DNA from: Geodermatophilaceae bacterium NBWT11
GTDB taxonomy: Bacteria > Actinomycetota > Actinomycetes > Mycobacteriales > Geodermatophilaceae
Assembly (NCBI GenBank): GCA_014218215.1
Contig: CP043652.1
Coordinates: forward strand, 3,224,001 to 3,288,000
Length of the DNA: 64,000 bases
Direction: 5' to 3'
The position numbers were made by a program, and so were the translations under genes. Shown one piece after another: positions 17,320 to 26,000 of this stretch. Position 1 is the first letter of the stretch. The number at the start of each line of letters is the position of its first letter. The notes below the pieces were generated by a model. That model was given only the letters and a program-made list of their open reading frames with translations. It ran no database searches and was not told the origin of the DNA.

Positions 17320-18390
17320 GTGATCGAGAACGCGTTCTACACACCCGAGGCCCAGGGGGCCTACCAGCTGCACTCGCTGGGCAGCTTCGCGCTGGAGGAG
17401 GGCGGGGGCATCCCCGACCTGCAGCTGGCCTACGCCACGTACGGCGAGCTGAACGCCGCCAAGGACAACGCGATCCTGATCCCGACGTGGTTCAGCGGTA
17501 CGCACGCGACCTGGGAGCAGGTCTACATCGGTCCCGGCCGGGCCCTGGACCCCACCCGGTGGTTCATCGTCGTGGTCAACCAGATCGGCAACGGGCTGTC
17601 GACCTCCCCGCACAACACCGACGACGCGTCGATCGCGATGGCCGCCTTCCCGAAGGTGCGGATCGGGGACGACGTCCGGGCCCAGCAGCAGCTGGCCGCC
17701 GAGCTGTTCGGCATCGAGCGGTGGGCGCTGGTCGTCGGCGGGTCGATGGGTGCCCAGCAGACCTGGGAGTGGGCGGTCCGCTTCCCCGAGCAGGTCGCCC
17801 GGGCGGCCCCGATCGCCGGCACCGCGCAGAACACCCCGCACGACTTCCTCTTCACCCGGGCTCTCCTGGACGCGATCACCTCCGACCCGGGGTGGGCCGG
17901 GGGTGCCTACCGGTCGAACACGGAGGTGGCCGACGGGCTGCGCCGGCACGCCGACATCTGGGCGATCATGGGCCTGTCGACCGAGTTCTGGCGCTCGGGG
18001 TTCTGGAGGGGCATCGAGCTGCCCGACGTCACGTGGGACACCTTCGAGGAGTTCCAGGAGCGCTTCGTCCAGGCCGTCTTCGGCGCGATGGACCCCAATT
18101 CGCTGCTGGTGCAGGGCTGGAAGTGGCAGCGCGGCGACGTCGCCCGCAACACCGGCGGAGACCTGGCCGCGGCGCTGGGCCGGGTCACCGCGACGACCTT
18201 CGTGATGCCGATCGACGAGGACATGTTCTTCCCGCCGCGGGACTGTGCCGCCGAGCAGGCCCTCACCCCGAACAGCGAGCTGCGGGTGCTGCCCAGCATC
18301 GCCGGGCACTTCGGGCTGTTCGGGTTCGAGAAGACCTACCTGGACGCCGTCGACACGAACCTGTCCGAGCTGCTGGCCCGGCCGGCCTGA
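17320..18390 (+). CDS. MetX-like alpha/beta hydrolase (homoserine O-acyltransferase family)
   Basis: This 356-residue protein has the MetX fold. The nucleophile elbow is GGSMGAQQ (Ser near residue 144), the acid is in PIDEDMFF and the His is in IAGHFGLFGF. LAYATYGELNAAKDNAIL is the usual MetX-like beginning. True MetX enzymes acetylate homoserine. This subgroup is often annotated only as alpha/beta hydrolase, so the acyl acceptor is uncertain. Divergent pairing with the MetE-like gene supports a role in methionine or other thiol metabolism. A GAGGAG ribosome site precedes the GTG. Confidence 0.82.
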   Translation: MIENAFYTPEAQGAYQLHSLGSFALEEGGGIPDLQLAYATYGELNAAKDNAILIPTWFSGTHATWEQVYIGPGRALDPTRWFIVVVNQIGNGLSTSPHNTDDASIAMAAFPKVRIGDDVRAQQQLAAELFGIERWALVVGGSMGAQQTWEWAVRFPEQVARAAPIAGTAQNTPHDFLFTRALLDAITSDPGWAGGAYRSNTEVADGLRRHADIWAIMGLSTEFWRSGFWRGIELPDVTWDTFEEFQERFVQAVFGAMDPNSLLVQGWKWQRGDVARNTGGDLAAALGRVTATTFVMPIDEDMFFPPRDCAAEQALTPNSELRVLPSIAGHFGLFGFEKTYLDAVDTNLSELLARPA

Positions 18391-18431
18391 ACTCGCTGGA
18401 CCACGGCGGCGGGGTCGGGCACGGTCGGGGG

Positions 18432-19331
18432 ATGCCCCGCGAACAGCTCGTCCCCGTCGCCCCCGGCGTCGACCTCTGGGTCGAGGAGCGGGGGGATCCC
18501 GACGCCCCCGCCGTCCTGCTGGTCATGGGTGCTGCCTCGTCTGGTCTGCTGTGGCCCCCGGAGCTGGTCACCGCCCTCGCCCGTGAGCACCGCGTCGTCG
18601 TCTACGACCACCGGGACACCGGCCGCTCGACCGGGGGGAGCACCTACGCCCTGCGCGACCTGGCCACCGACGCGGTGGCCGTCCTGGACGCGCTCGGGAT
18701 CGAGCGGGCGCACGTCGTCGGCATGTCGCTGGGCGGGATGCTGGTCCAGCTGCTGCTGCTCGACCACCCCGACCGGCTGCGCAGCGCCACGTTGATCTGC
18801 ACCGGCGCTCTCGGGGGCGCGCCGGGGGAGGAGTCGGCCGGGCCGTCGGCGGAGCTGCTCGCGTTCTGGGCCACGATGGCCGAGCCCCGCGACGACGACG
18901 CCGAGCTGGCCTGGCGGGTCGAGCACTGGCGGCTGCTCAACGGCACCGGCACCCCGTTCGACCCTGCCGAGTGGGCGCGCACCGAGCAACGGGCAGCCGC
19001 GCATGCCGGTGGGTTCCGGTCCGCGCTGCCGCACGCCACCGCTGACCAGTCCGGCCTGGAGCGGGGCGCCGAGCTGGCCTCGGTCGTCGTCCCGAGGCTG
19101 GTGGTGGAGGCGCCGGCCGACCCGGCCTACCCGCCGCCGGCCGCGGGGCACCTGGCCGCGGCCCTCGGGCCGGCCGCACGGCTGGTCACCGTGCCGGGCA
19201 TGGGCCACGCGCTGGCCGGGGCGGTGCTGCCGGAGTTCCTCGCCGTGCTGACCGACCACCTGTCACGTTCCGGGCGCGCCGCACGTCAGCACGGTGAGGA
19301 CGCCACCGACCACGAGGAGCACCGACCGTGA
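18432..19331 (+). CDS. alpha/beta hydrolase
   Basis: This is a 299-residue alpha/beta hydrolase with the oxyanion region VLLVMGAASSGLLW, the nucleophile elbow GMSLGGM, a likely acid in VEAPADPAYPP and the catalytic His in GMGHALAG. It resembles aclacinomycin methylesterase RdmC-type and related esterases. The physiological ester is unknown. It starts 41 bases after the MetX-like gene and its stop overlaps the next small gene by 4 bp. Confidence 0.85.
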   Translation: MPREQLVPVAPGVDLWVEERGDPDAPAVLLVMGAASSGLLWPPELVTALAREHRVVVYDHRDTGRSTGGSTYALRDLATDAVAVLDALGIERAHVVGMSLGGMLVQLLLLDHPDRLRSATLICTGALGGAPGEESAGPSAELLAFWATMAEPRDDDAELAWRVEHWRLLNGTGTPFDPAEWARTEQRAAAHAGGFRSALPHATADQSGLERGAELASVVVPRLVVEAPADPAYPPPAAGHLAAALGPAARLVTVPGMGHALAGAVLPEFLAVLTDHLSRSGRAARQHGEDATDHEEHRP

Positions 19332-19564
19332 AGACCATGACCTGCCGCCAGCTGGGCGGCCCCTGCGACACCGCGCACCGCGGCGAGAGCGCCGACGACG
19401 TGATCAACGCGCAGGACCAGCACCTCAAGGACGCCGAGAAGGCCGGGGACGCCGCCCACCAGCCGGCCCGGGACGACATGAAGAGCCGTTGGCGGCACCC
19501 GAAGAAGGCGATGGGTTGGTACCGGGGCGCGAAGCAGACCTTCGCCGAGCTGCCTGCGGACTGA
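19328..19564 (+). CDS. DUF1059-like small protein
   Basis: This 78-residue protein begins MKTMTCRQLGGPCD, the hallmark of DUF1059 small proteins, and carries a two-cysteine patch that could bind metal. The C-terminal half (MKSRWRHPKKAMGWYRGAK) is basic. The function is unknown. The GTG start overlaps the hydrolase stop by 4 bp, so the two are cotranscribed. The 3' end is close to the convergent DUF4240 gene, only 5 bases apart. Confidence 0.75.
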   Translation: MKTMTCRQLGGPCDTAHRGESADDVINAQDQHLKDAEKAGDAAHQPARDDMKSRWRHPKKAMGWYRGAKQTFAELPAD

Positions 19565-19569
19565 GGGCC

Positions 19570-20055
19570 TCAGAGACCGCCGGACCGCGCCCAGAGCCGG
19601 GGGAGGTGCTCGGCGAACCAGGCCCGGTCCTCCTCCGGGAACTCCTCGCCGGTCGGGTCGGCGAACAGCGAGACGCCGTCGGCGGGCACGCTGGTCCCGC
19701 GGGCGGTGAGCACCTCGTCGGCGACGTAGCCGAGGTCCTCGGCGTGCTCGAACTCCTCGTCGGTCCAGCTCAGCCCGGCCAGAGCGTCGGGCTCGGCGAG
19801 CACGGCGTCGACGGCGGCGCGGCCCTGGTGCACCAGCCAGAAGCGGAAGTCCAGGAACGAGTCGTCGCTCATCCCGCCGTGTGCCAGGTAGCCCGCCGCC
19901 CAGACGCCCCAGTCGTTGGCCCGGGCGACCTGGGCGCGCAGCAGGGCGCGGAAGGCGACCACCTCGTCGTCGGGCAGGCCCTCCAGCGCGGCGCGCACCC
20001 GGTCGGGGGTGGGCCCGGCGGTCTCGACCAGCTCCCAGAACGCGTCCTCGGTCAC
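19570..20055 (-). CDS. DUF4240 domain protein
   Basis: This 161-residue acidic soluble protein begins TEDAFWELVETAG and continues with DWGVWAAGYLAHGGMSDDSFLDFRFWLVHQG, the defining pattern of DUF4240. No catalytic residues are recognised and the function is unknown. The GTG at 20055 overlaps the 3' end of the upstream glucosylglycerate hydrolase gene by 4 bp, so they form a two-gene unit on the minus strand. The longer open frame upstream is a shadow of that gene. Confidence 0.8.
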   Translation of the reverse strand: MTEDAFWELVETAGPTPDRVRAALEGLPDDEVVAFRALLRAQVARANDWGVWAAGYLAHGGMSDDSFLDFRFWLVHQGRAAVDAVLAEPDALAGLSWTDEEFEHAEDLGYVADEVLTARGTSVPADGVSLFADPTGEEFPEEDRAWFAEHLPRLWARSGGL

Positions 20056-21503
20056 CGGGTCACCGTAGGACCTCCGAACTCCTGGGTCGGCGGGCGCCCG
20101 GCCGGCGTGACCCGGGGCAGCTCGCTGGTCAGCAGCCGCACCGGGCGGCGCCGGCCGGGGCGCCGCGCGGCCAGGAAGTCCAGCGCGATGGCCGCCGTCC
20201 AGGACTGGTCCCGCGAGCCCAGCTGCTCGCCGGTGAGCGGCTCGTAGTACTCGGCGAAGTCGCAGTCCACCAGCTGCGCGAGCCCCGCCAGCCGCAGCGA
20301 GTTCGCGGCCTCCTGCTCCCCGGACCGGTTCAGCGCCCAGGCCATCAGCCAGTTGAGCACCGGCCACTGCGGCCCACGCCAGTAGGTGCGCTCCCGGAAG
20401 TGCGGGGACGCCGGGGACACCGAGGGGACGACGGGCCAGCGCAGCCGGGAGTGCCCGCACCAGCGGGGGCCCAGCAGCAGGTCGCGCTGGCGGCGGATCA
20501 GCGCGTCGTCCCCACCGCACAGCAGCGGCGCGAACCCGGCCGCGGAGTCGACGTCGAGGTACGTCCCGGTGCGCAGGTCCAGGTCGCGGGCCAGGTCGGT
20601 GGCCGGGTCGACCGAGCGGAGCACCCCGGTGCGGAACCGGCGGGCGATCGCGCGGGACTCCTCGACCCCCTCGACGATGCCCAGCTCGGTGCCGATGTCG
20701 GCCAGCAGGTCGCTGGCGGCGGCGAGCAGCGCGCTGACCAGCACGTCGCCGACGACGAAGTCCCCGGTCGCCCGGTAGGCGGCGTCGTCGTAGCGGGCCC
20801 GGACCTTCTGCTCCAGCAGCCACAGGTAGCGGGCGTACTCGGCGTCCGAGGGGCGCTGCGACGGGTCGGACACGTGGGCCAGGTCCCGGCGGACGAACGG
20901 CGGCATCCCCGGGCCCGGGTGCACGTGGGAGTAGGGCTCGTCCCAGCGCGGGGAGTCGTCCATCCCGGACTCCCAGCCGTGGTGGATCTCCACCAGCCCG
21001 TGCGCGTAGGGGTCGCGGGCGGTGGCCAGGTAGCGGTGCCAGGCCAGCCACTGCGGGAAGGTCTCGACCACGAACTGCTCGGCCAGCTCCTGGTCCGGAC
21101 CCCCGCGGCGCCGGGCGTCGTGCAGGATCCGGGACAGCGCGATGACGTGGATCGGCGGCTGGGTGATGCCCGAGGTGAGCACCCCGGCCGGGCGGGCCGC
21201 GGCGACCTGGGTGCGCCAGCGGTCCGGGTCGGGGAAGTAGTCGCTGGGGGAGTGGAACAGGATGTGCGGGAGCATCCCGGTGGCCCACTGACCCGAGAGC
21301 AGCGTGCGCAGCTCGGTCAGCGCCCGCGGCACCGAGACCGTCGCGATGCCCAGCGCCACGAAGCCGGCATCCCAGCTCCACATGTGCGGGTAGAGCGTGG
21401 GTGAGGCGACGGTGAAGTCCCCGCGGTCGTTGCCCTTGAGCACGTAGCCGGCACGCCCGGCCATCAGCGCGACGTCGTTCGGGGTGGGCTGCGAGACCGT
21501 CAT
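20052..21503 (-). CDS. ggh: glucosylglycerate hydrolase (GH63-type, MGH1-like)
   Basis: This 483-residue intracellular glycosidase closely resembles mycobacterial glucosylglycerate hydrolase, which releases glucose and glycerate from the compatible solute glucosylglycerate. Matching blocks are LYPHMWSWDAGFVALGI, TSGITQPPIHVIALSRIL, DPSQRPSDAEYARYLWLLE, FAPLLCGG and RTYWRGPQWPVLNWL. Catalytic acid/base candidates are the Asp in HGWESGMDDS (about residue 183) and the Glu in EYYEPLTGE (about residue 422). These align with the Asp and Glu identified in the Mycolicibacterium hassiacum enzyme. The ATG at 21503 follows a GAGGAG ribosome site. No synthase genes for the solute are in the window. A mannosylglycerate activity is the main alternative. 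Confidence 0.87.
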   Translation of the reverse strand: MTVSQPTPNDVALMAGRAGYVLKGNDRGDFTVASPTLYPHMWSWDAGFVALGIATVSVPRALTELRTLLSGQWATGMLPHILFHSPSDYFPDPDRWRTQVAAARPAGVLTSGITQPPIHVIALSRILHDARRRGGPDQELAEQFVVETFPQWLAWHRYLATARDPYAHGLVEIHHGWESGMDDSPRWDEPYSHVHPGPGMPPFVRRDLAHVSDPSQRPSDAEYARYLWLLEQKVRARYDDAAYRATGDFVVGDVLVSALLAAASDLLADIGTELGIVEGVEESRAIARRFRTGVLRSVDPATDLARDLDLRTGTYLDVDSAAGFAPLLCGGDDALIRRQRDLLLGPRWCGHSRLRWPVVPSVSPASPHFRERTYWRGPQWPVLNWLMAWALNRSGEQEAANSLRLAGLAQLVDCDFAEYYEPLTGEQLGSRDQSWTAAIALDFLAARRPGRRRPVRLLTSELPRVTPAGRPPTQEFGGPTVTR

Positions 21504-21620
21504 CGTGCTCCTCAGCGGTGGCCGAGTGCCGATCCTCGCCCGCGGCCGGGCCCTGACCAACCCGGGGTGGGTGCGAGCCGGGTCACGTGTCCCGGCGGCG
21601 ACCTGCTCGTTGGGACGTCC

Positions 21621-23117
21621 GTGAGGGTCACCGGGGTCGTGCGCGCGGTGCGCCGCGTCGCCCCGGCCGACCGGGTCGTCGTCCCGGTCATCGTGCTGCT
21701 GGTCGTGGTGGCGAACCTGGTCGGCGCCGGCGTGGTGACCCTGCTGCTGCTCGGGGTGACCACCTCGGACTCCACCACCGCCCGGTTGGTCACCGCGGTC
21801 AGCGGCGCCGGCTACCTGCTGCTCGCCGTCCCGGTGGGCACGGTCTGGGGGCTGCGGCGCCAGCGGCGCACCAACGCCTGGTTGTGGTCCGGCCGTGAGC
21901 CCATCCCCGAGGAGGCGCTGATCGCGCTGCGGCTGCCCGCCGACGTGGCCCGGATCGTCGCGGTGGTCTGGGCGGTCGGGGCGGTGGGCATCGGCGTGGT
22001 CGCGGCGTCGGTCTACCCGCAGCCCCTCGTCGGGCTGCGCACCGGGCTGTCGGTCGTCCTCGGCGGGGTGGTGACCGCGGGCGTCACCCACCTGCTGGTC
22101 GCCCGGGCCGGCCGGCACGTGACCGCCCGGGCCCTGGCCGCGCACCCGCCGGAGGTGCCGCGGACGCTGTCGGTGCGCCGACGCCTGCTGCTCACCTGGG
22201 GCCTGACCAGCGGGGTCCCCATGGTCGGGTTGGTGCTGCTGGTCCTGGACCCCACCGGGACGGGCACGCCGGGACGGTTCACCGCGCTGTTCCTGCCCGG
22301 GGTGAGCCTGGTCGTCGGGCTGTTGGCCACCCTGCTGGTCGCCCGCTCGGTGGGCACCCCGCTGGTGGTGCTGCGGCGGGCCGTCCAGCGGGTGGGGGAG
22401 GGGGAGACCGACGTCCGGGTGCAGGTCGACGACGCCGGCGAGATCGGGTTGCTGCAGACCGGGGTGAACTCGATGGCCGCCGGACTGGCCGAGCGGGAGC
22501 GGATGCGCGACCTGTTCGGCCGGCACGTCGGGGCCGACGTCGCGGCCCGGGCGTTGGAGAACGGCGTCGAGCTGGGCGGGGAGACCCGCACCGTGGCCGC
22601 GCTGTTCGTCGACGTCTCGGGCTCCACCACGCTGGCCGAGCAGGTCGGCCCGCAGGAGATGGTCGGCCTGCTCAACCGGTTCTTCGCCGTCGTCGTGGAC
22701 GCGGTGTCCGCCGAAGGGGGCTTGGTCAACAAGTTCGAGGGCGACGCCGCGCTGTGCGTCTTCGGCGCCCCGGCGGCACTGCTCGACGCGGCCGGCTCGG
22801 CCCTGCGGGCGGCCCGGGCGGTCTGCGCGGCCGTGGCCGAGGCGGGGGAGGTCGACGTCGGCGTCGGGGTGGCCTGGGGCGACGTCGTCGCCGGTCAGGT
22901 CGGGGCGGCCAGCCGGCTGGAGTACACCGTCATCGGCGACGCGGTGAACACCGCGGCCCGGCTCACCGAGCTGGCCAAGGACCACCCGGGCCGGGTCGTC
23001 GCCTCCGACGCCGCGCTGGCGGCCGCGGACCCCGCCGAGCGGCGCTGGTGGTCCCGCGGCGAGGACGTCGTCCTGCGCGGGCGCTCCGAGCCGACGAGGA
23101 CCTGGGTGGCCGCCTGA
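21621..23117 (+). CDS. membrane-bound class III adenylate cyclase with HAMP domain
   Basis: This is a membrane cyclase of about 498 residues in the mycobacterial Rv1318c/Rv3645 style. Six hydrophobic helices lie in the first 270 residues, then a HAMP linker (GTPLVVLRRAVQRVGEGETD), then the cyclase domain from about residue 330. Catalytic features are the metal Asp in FVDVSGST, the NKFEGDAAL Lys/Asp, the second metal Asp in EYTVIGD and the transition-state NTAAR. ATP specificity is inferred. The start is uncertain: GTG at 21621 is used here, but the frame is open to a GTG at 21567. The 3' end abuts the convergent K+ channel gene. Confidence 0.9.
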   Translation: MRVTGVVRAVRRVAPADRVVVPVIVLLVVVANLVGAGVVTLLLLGVTTSDSTTARLVTAVSGAGYLLLAVPVGTVWGLRRQRRTNAWLWSGREPIPEEALIALRLPADVARIVAVVWAVGAVGIGVVAASVYPQPLVGLRTGLSVVLGGVVTAGVTHLLVARAGRHVTARALAAHPPEVPRTLSVRRRLLLTWGLTSGVPMVGLVLLVLDPTGTGTPGRFTALFLPGVSLVVGLLATLLVARSVGTPLVVLRRAVQRVGEGETDVRVQVDDAGEIGLLQTGVNSMAAGLAERERMRDLFGRHVGADVAARALENGVELGGETRTVAALFVDVSGSTTLAEQVGPQEMVGLLNRFFAVVVDAVSAEGGLVNKFEGDAALCVFGAPAALLDAAGSALRAARAVCAAVAEAGEVDVGVGVAWGDVVAGQVGAASRLEYTVIGDAVNTAARLTELAKDHPGRVVASDAALAAADPAERRWWSRGEDVVLRGRSEPTRTWVAA

Positions 23118-23118
23118 C

Positions 23119-24123
23119 TCAGGCGTGCGAGCGGACGACGACGAGCACGTCCTCGCTCTGCAGGGTGCCGATCTGGGGGTCGTCGAAGCGCAGCGTGCGC
23201 CCGCCCCGGGTCACCGACAGCACCACGTCGCGCAGCTGACGGGCGCCCATGCCCACCTCGGAGGAGGACACGGTGCGCTGGGTGAGGTCCAGGCCGTGCC
23301 CGGAGGTGAGCAGGTCCTCGACCACGGCGACGACCCGCGGGCTGTCGGTGGCCAGGCCGAGCAGTCGGCCCGAGGTGGAGGAGGAGGTGATCACCGAGTC
23401 GGCGCCGGACTGGCGCAGCAGGCTGGCGTTCTCCTCCTCGCGCACGCTGGCGGTGATCGGCACGCTGGGGTTGAGCTGGCGCACGGTGAGGGTGATGAGG
23501 ACGGCGGTGTCGTCCCGGTTGGCCGCGACGATGACCGCGCGGGCCTTCTCGATCGACGTCCGCTTGAGCACGTCGGCCCGGGTGGCGTCCCCGACGATGC
23601 CGGTCAGCCCGATCGAGTTGGCCTCCTCGATCATCGCCGGGCTGGGGTCGACGACCACGATGTGGTCCGGCGCGGTGCCGGTGGAGACCAGGGCGCGGAT
23701 CGCGCTGCGGCCCTTGGTGCCGTAACCGCACACGATGACGTGCTGACGCACCGAGGACCTCCAACGGCGGACCCGGAACTCCTCGCGGGAGCGCGCGGTG
23801 AGCGCCTCCAGCGTGGTCCCGATGAGGATGAGCAGGAACAGCACGCGCAGCGGCGTGATGATGAGGATGTTGACCAGCCGGGCGCCCGGGGTGACCGGGG
23901 TGATGTCGCCGTAGCCGGTGGTCGAGAGGCTCACCGTGGCGTAGTACGTGGCGTCGAGCAGGGAGAGCTCGCCGCCGTTGTTGTCCCGGTAGCCGTCCCG
24001 GTCGAAGTACACGAGCAGCACGGTGGCCACCAGCACCACCGTGGCGATGACCACGCGCTTGCCGACCTGGCGGAACGGGGACTGCTCGGTGTGCGCCAGC
24101 TGCACGCCACCGTGGTCGTTCAT
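23119..24123 (-). CDS. two-helix potassium channel with RCK (TrkA-N/TrkA-C) domain
   Basis: This 334-residue channel has a first membrane helix (VVIATVVLVATVLLVYF), a pore with the selectivity filter TTGYGD (about residue 70) and a second helix. A cytosolic RCK domain follows, with the NAD-binding loop VIVCGYGTKGRSA and the VVVDPSP acid, and then a TrkA-C domain. This is the MthK/Kch-like plan. The ligand could be NAD(H), Ca2+ or a nucleotide. The ATG at 24123 has a GTG codon directly before it that could also be used. The neighbouring cyclase is convergent and not cotranscribed. Confidence 0.92.
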   Translation of the reverse strand: MNDHGGVQLAHTEQSPFRQVGKRVVIATVVLVATVLLVYFDRDGYRDNNGGELSLLDATYYATVSLSTTGYGDITPVTPGARLVNILIITPLRVLFLLILIGTTLEALTARSREEFRVRRWRSSVRQHVIVCGYGTKGRSAIRALVSTGTAPDHIVVVDPSPAMIEEANSIGLTGIVGDATRADVLKRTSIEKARAVIVAANRDDTAVLITLTVRQLNPSVPITASVREEENASLLRQSGADSVITSSSTSGRLLGLATDSPRVVAVVEDLLTSGHGLDLTQRTVSSSEVGMGARQLRDVVLSVTRGGRTLRFDDPQIGTLQSEDVLVVVRSHA

Positions 24124-24202
24124 CACCGACGCCGCCCCGTTGCCACGGCGAGGACGGTAGTGGGCCCCGGGCCCGTCGGTGCGCGGGGCACACCCCTCCG
24201 GG

Positions 24203-25936
24203 TCACCCGACCCGGGACCTCTCCAGGTCGCTGAGCTGGCGCTTGAGCACCTTGCCCGCGGCCGAGACCGGGATCGCGTCGGTGAACACGACGTCGCGCA
24301 GCCGCTTGTACGGCGTCACCCGGTCGTTGACCGCGGCCATCACCGACGCCGCGGTCAGTCCTGCCCCGGCGTCGTCGGCCCGGCGGACGACGTAGGCGAC
24401 CGGCAGCTCCCCGGCAGCGTCGTCCGGACGGCCGACGACGGCGGCACCGGCGACCCCGGGGACGGCGTGCAGCAGCTCCTCGAGCTCGCGGGGGAAGACG
24501 TTGTAGCCCTTGTGGATCAGCATGTCCTTCGTCCGGTCGACCACCGCCAGGTAGCCGTCGGCGTCGAGCACCCCGACGTCCCCGGTGCGGAACCAGCCCT
24601 CGGCGTCGATCGCCCCGTCGGGCCTGCCGGCGTAGCCGCGCATCACCTGCGGCCCGCGCAGGTGGATCTCCCCGCGCTCCCCGGTCGGGACCGGGGCGCC
24701 GTCCTCCAGCGAGCGGATCTGCACCTCGGTGTCGAAGACCGGCAGCCCCACGGTGCCCGGCTTGCGCACCCCGGACCGGCTCACCGGGTTGCCGGTGGCC
24801 TGCATGGTGACCTCGGTCAGCCCGTACCCCTCGCCGATGACGACGTCGGGCAGCAGTGCCTGCAGCCGCTCGATCAGCGGCACCGGCAACGGGGCGGCCC
24901 CGCTGGACAGCCCCCGCACCGACGACAGGTCGGCCTCGCCGATGCCCGGCACCTGCAGCAGTGCGGCGAAGACCGGCGGTGCGCCGCCGATCGAGGTGAC
25001 CCGGTGGGCGACGGCGTCGGCGACGTAGGCGACCGGGTCGAAGCGCTCGTGGATGACGACGCTGGCCCCGGTGAGCACCTGGCCGTTGAGGTAGCCGATC
25101 ACCCCCATCGCGTGGAACCACGGCGTCAGGTTGATCGAGCACGCGGTGCCCAGCCGGGTGGGGAACTCCTCGGCGCCGACGACCTGCTCGAGGGTCACGT
25201 CGCCCTCGTCGTCCCGGGCGGGGACCGAGCCGGAGGACCAGCACGCCGACTGCAGCACGTTGGTGACCACCTGGGCGTGCGGCAGCTCCACGCCCTTGCT
25301 GACCCCGGTGGTGCCGCCGGTGTAGGCCAGGTGCGCGAGGTCGGCGACCGGGTCGACGCCGGCGTCGCGGTGGGCGTCGGTGGGGTCGGCGCGCAGCAGC
25401 TCGGCCAGGCTGACTGGCCGGTCGGTGCGGCCGAGGTCGGGGAGCTCGACCGCCGCGTCGGGGTCGGCGACCTGCTGCGGGCCGGTGACCACCACGGTGG
25501 CCACGGCGGTGTCGGGCAGCGCGGCGCGCACCGCGGGCAGGCACGGCTCCCAGGTGACCAGCACCCGCGCCCGGGCGTCGGCCAGCTGGTGGGCGAGCTC
25601 GGCCGGGGGCAGCAGCGGGTTGGTGGGGGAGAACGTCGCGCCGGCCAGCAGCACCCCGTAGTAGACCGCCGGGTACTGCAGGCAGTTGGGCAGGTGCACC
25701 GCGACGACGTCGCCGCGGCCCACGCCCCGCTCGGCCAGCCCGGCCGCGACCGCGTGCGCCCGGCGACCCAGCTCGGCGTAGCTCAGCGCCACGCCGTGCT
25801 GGGTGAACGCCGTCCGGTCGCCCCAGCGGCGCACGGCGGCGCGCAGCACCGACCCCACCGGGGCCAGCGGGTAGTCCAGGCTGCGCGGCAGTCCTGCGGG
25901 CCAGTGGTCGGTGGTGCTCTCCGGTGCCGCGGTCAT
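24203..25936 (-). CDS. AMP-forming acyl-CoA synthetase (FadD-like)
   Basis: This 577-residue ANL-family ligase activates a carboxylic acid to its acyl-CoA through an adenylate. Motifs are A3 YTGGTTGVSKG, A5-like EGYGLTEV, A7 GWFRTGD, A8 VDRTKDMLIHKGYNVFPRELE and a C-terminal catalytic Lys in AGKVLKRQL. It lies outside the TetR-type operator set found farther right, so it may belong to another pathway. The ATG at 25936 is the only good start in the conserved frame. It is divergent from the patatin gene across 64 bases. Confidence 0.9.
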   Translation of the reverse strand: MTAAPESTTDHWPAGLPRSLDYPLAPVGSVLRAAVRRWGDRTAFTQHGVALSYAELGRRAHAVAAGLAERGVGRGDVVAVHLPNCLQYPAVYYGVLLAGATFSPTNPLLPPAELAHQLADARARVLVTWEPCLPAVRAALPDTAVATVVVTGPQQVADPDAAVELPDLGRTDRPVSLAELLRADPTDAHRDAGVDPVADLAHLAYTGGTTGVSKGVELPHAQVVTNVLQSACWSSGSVPARDDEGDVTLEQVVGAEEFPTRLGTACSINLTPWFHAMGVIGYLNGQVLTGASVVIHERFDPVAYVADAVAHRVTSIGGAPPVFAALLQVPGIGEADLSSVRGLSSGAAPLPVPLIERLQALLPDVVIGEGYGLTEVTMQATGNPVSRSGVRKPGTVGLPVFDTEVQIRSLEDGAPVPTGERGEIHLRGPQVMRGYAGRPDGAIDAEGWFRTGDVGVLDADGYLAVVDRTKDMLIHKGYNVFPRELEELLHAVPGVAGAAVVGRPDDAAGELPVAYVVRRADDAGAGLTAASVMAAVNDRVTPYKRLRDVVFTDAIPVSAAGKVLKRQLSDLERSRVG

Positions 25937-26000
25937 GGACCCCAGCGTGGCCCGCGTCACACCAGCTGTCGAGCGGTGGACGGCGGGTGAGGATGGGCCG

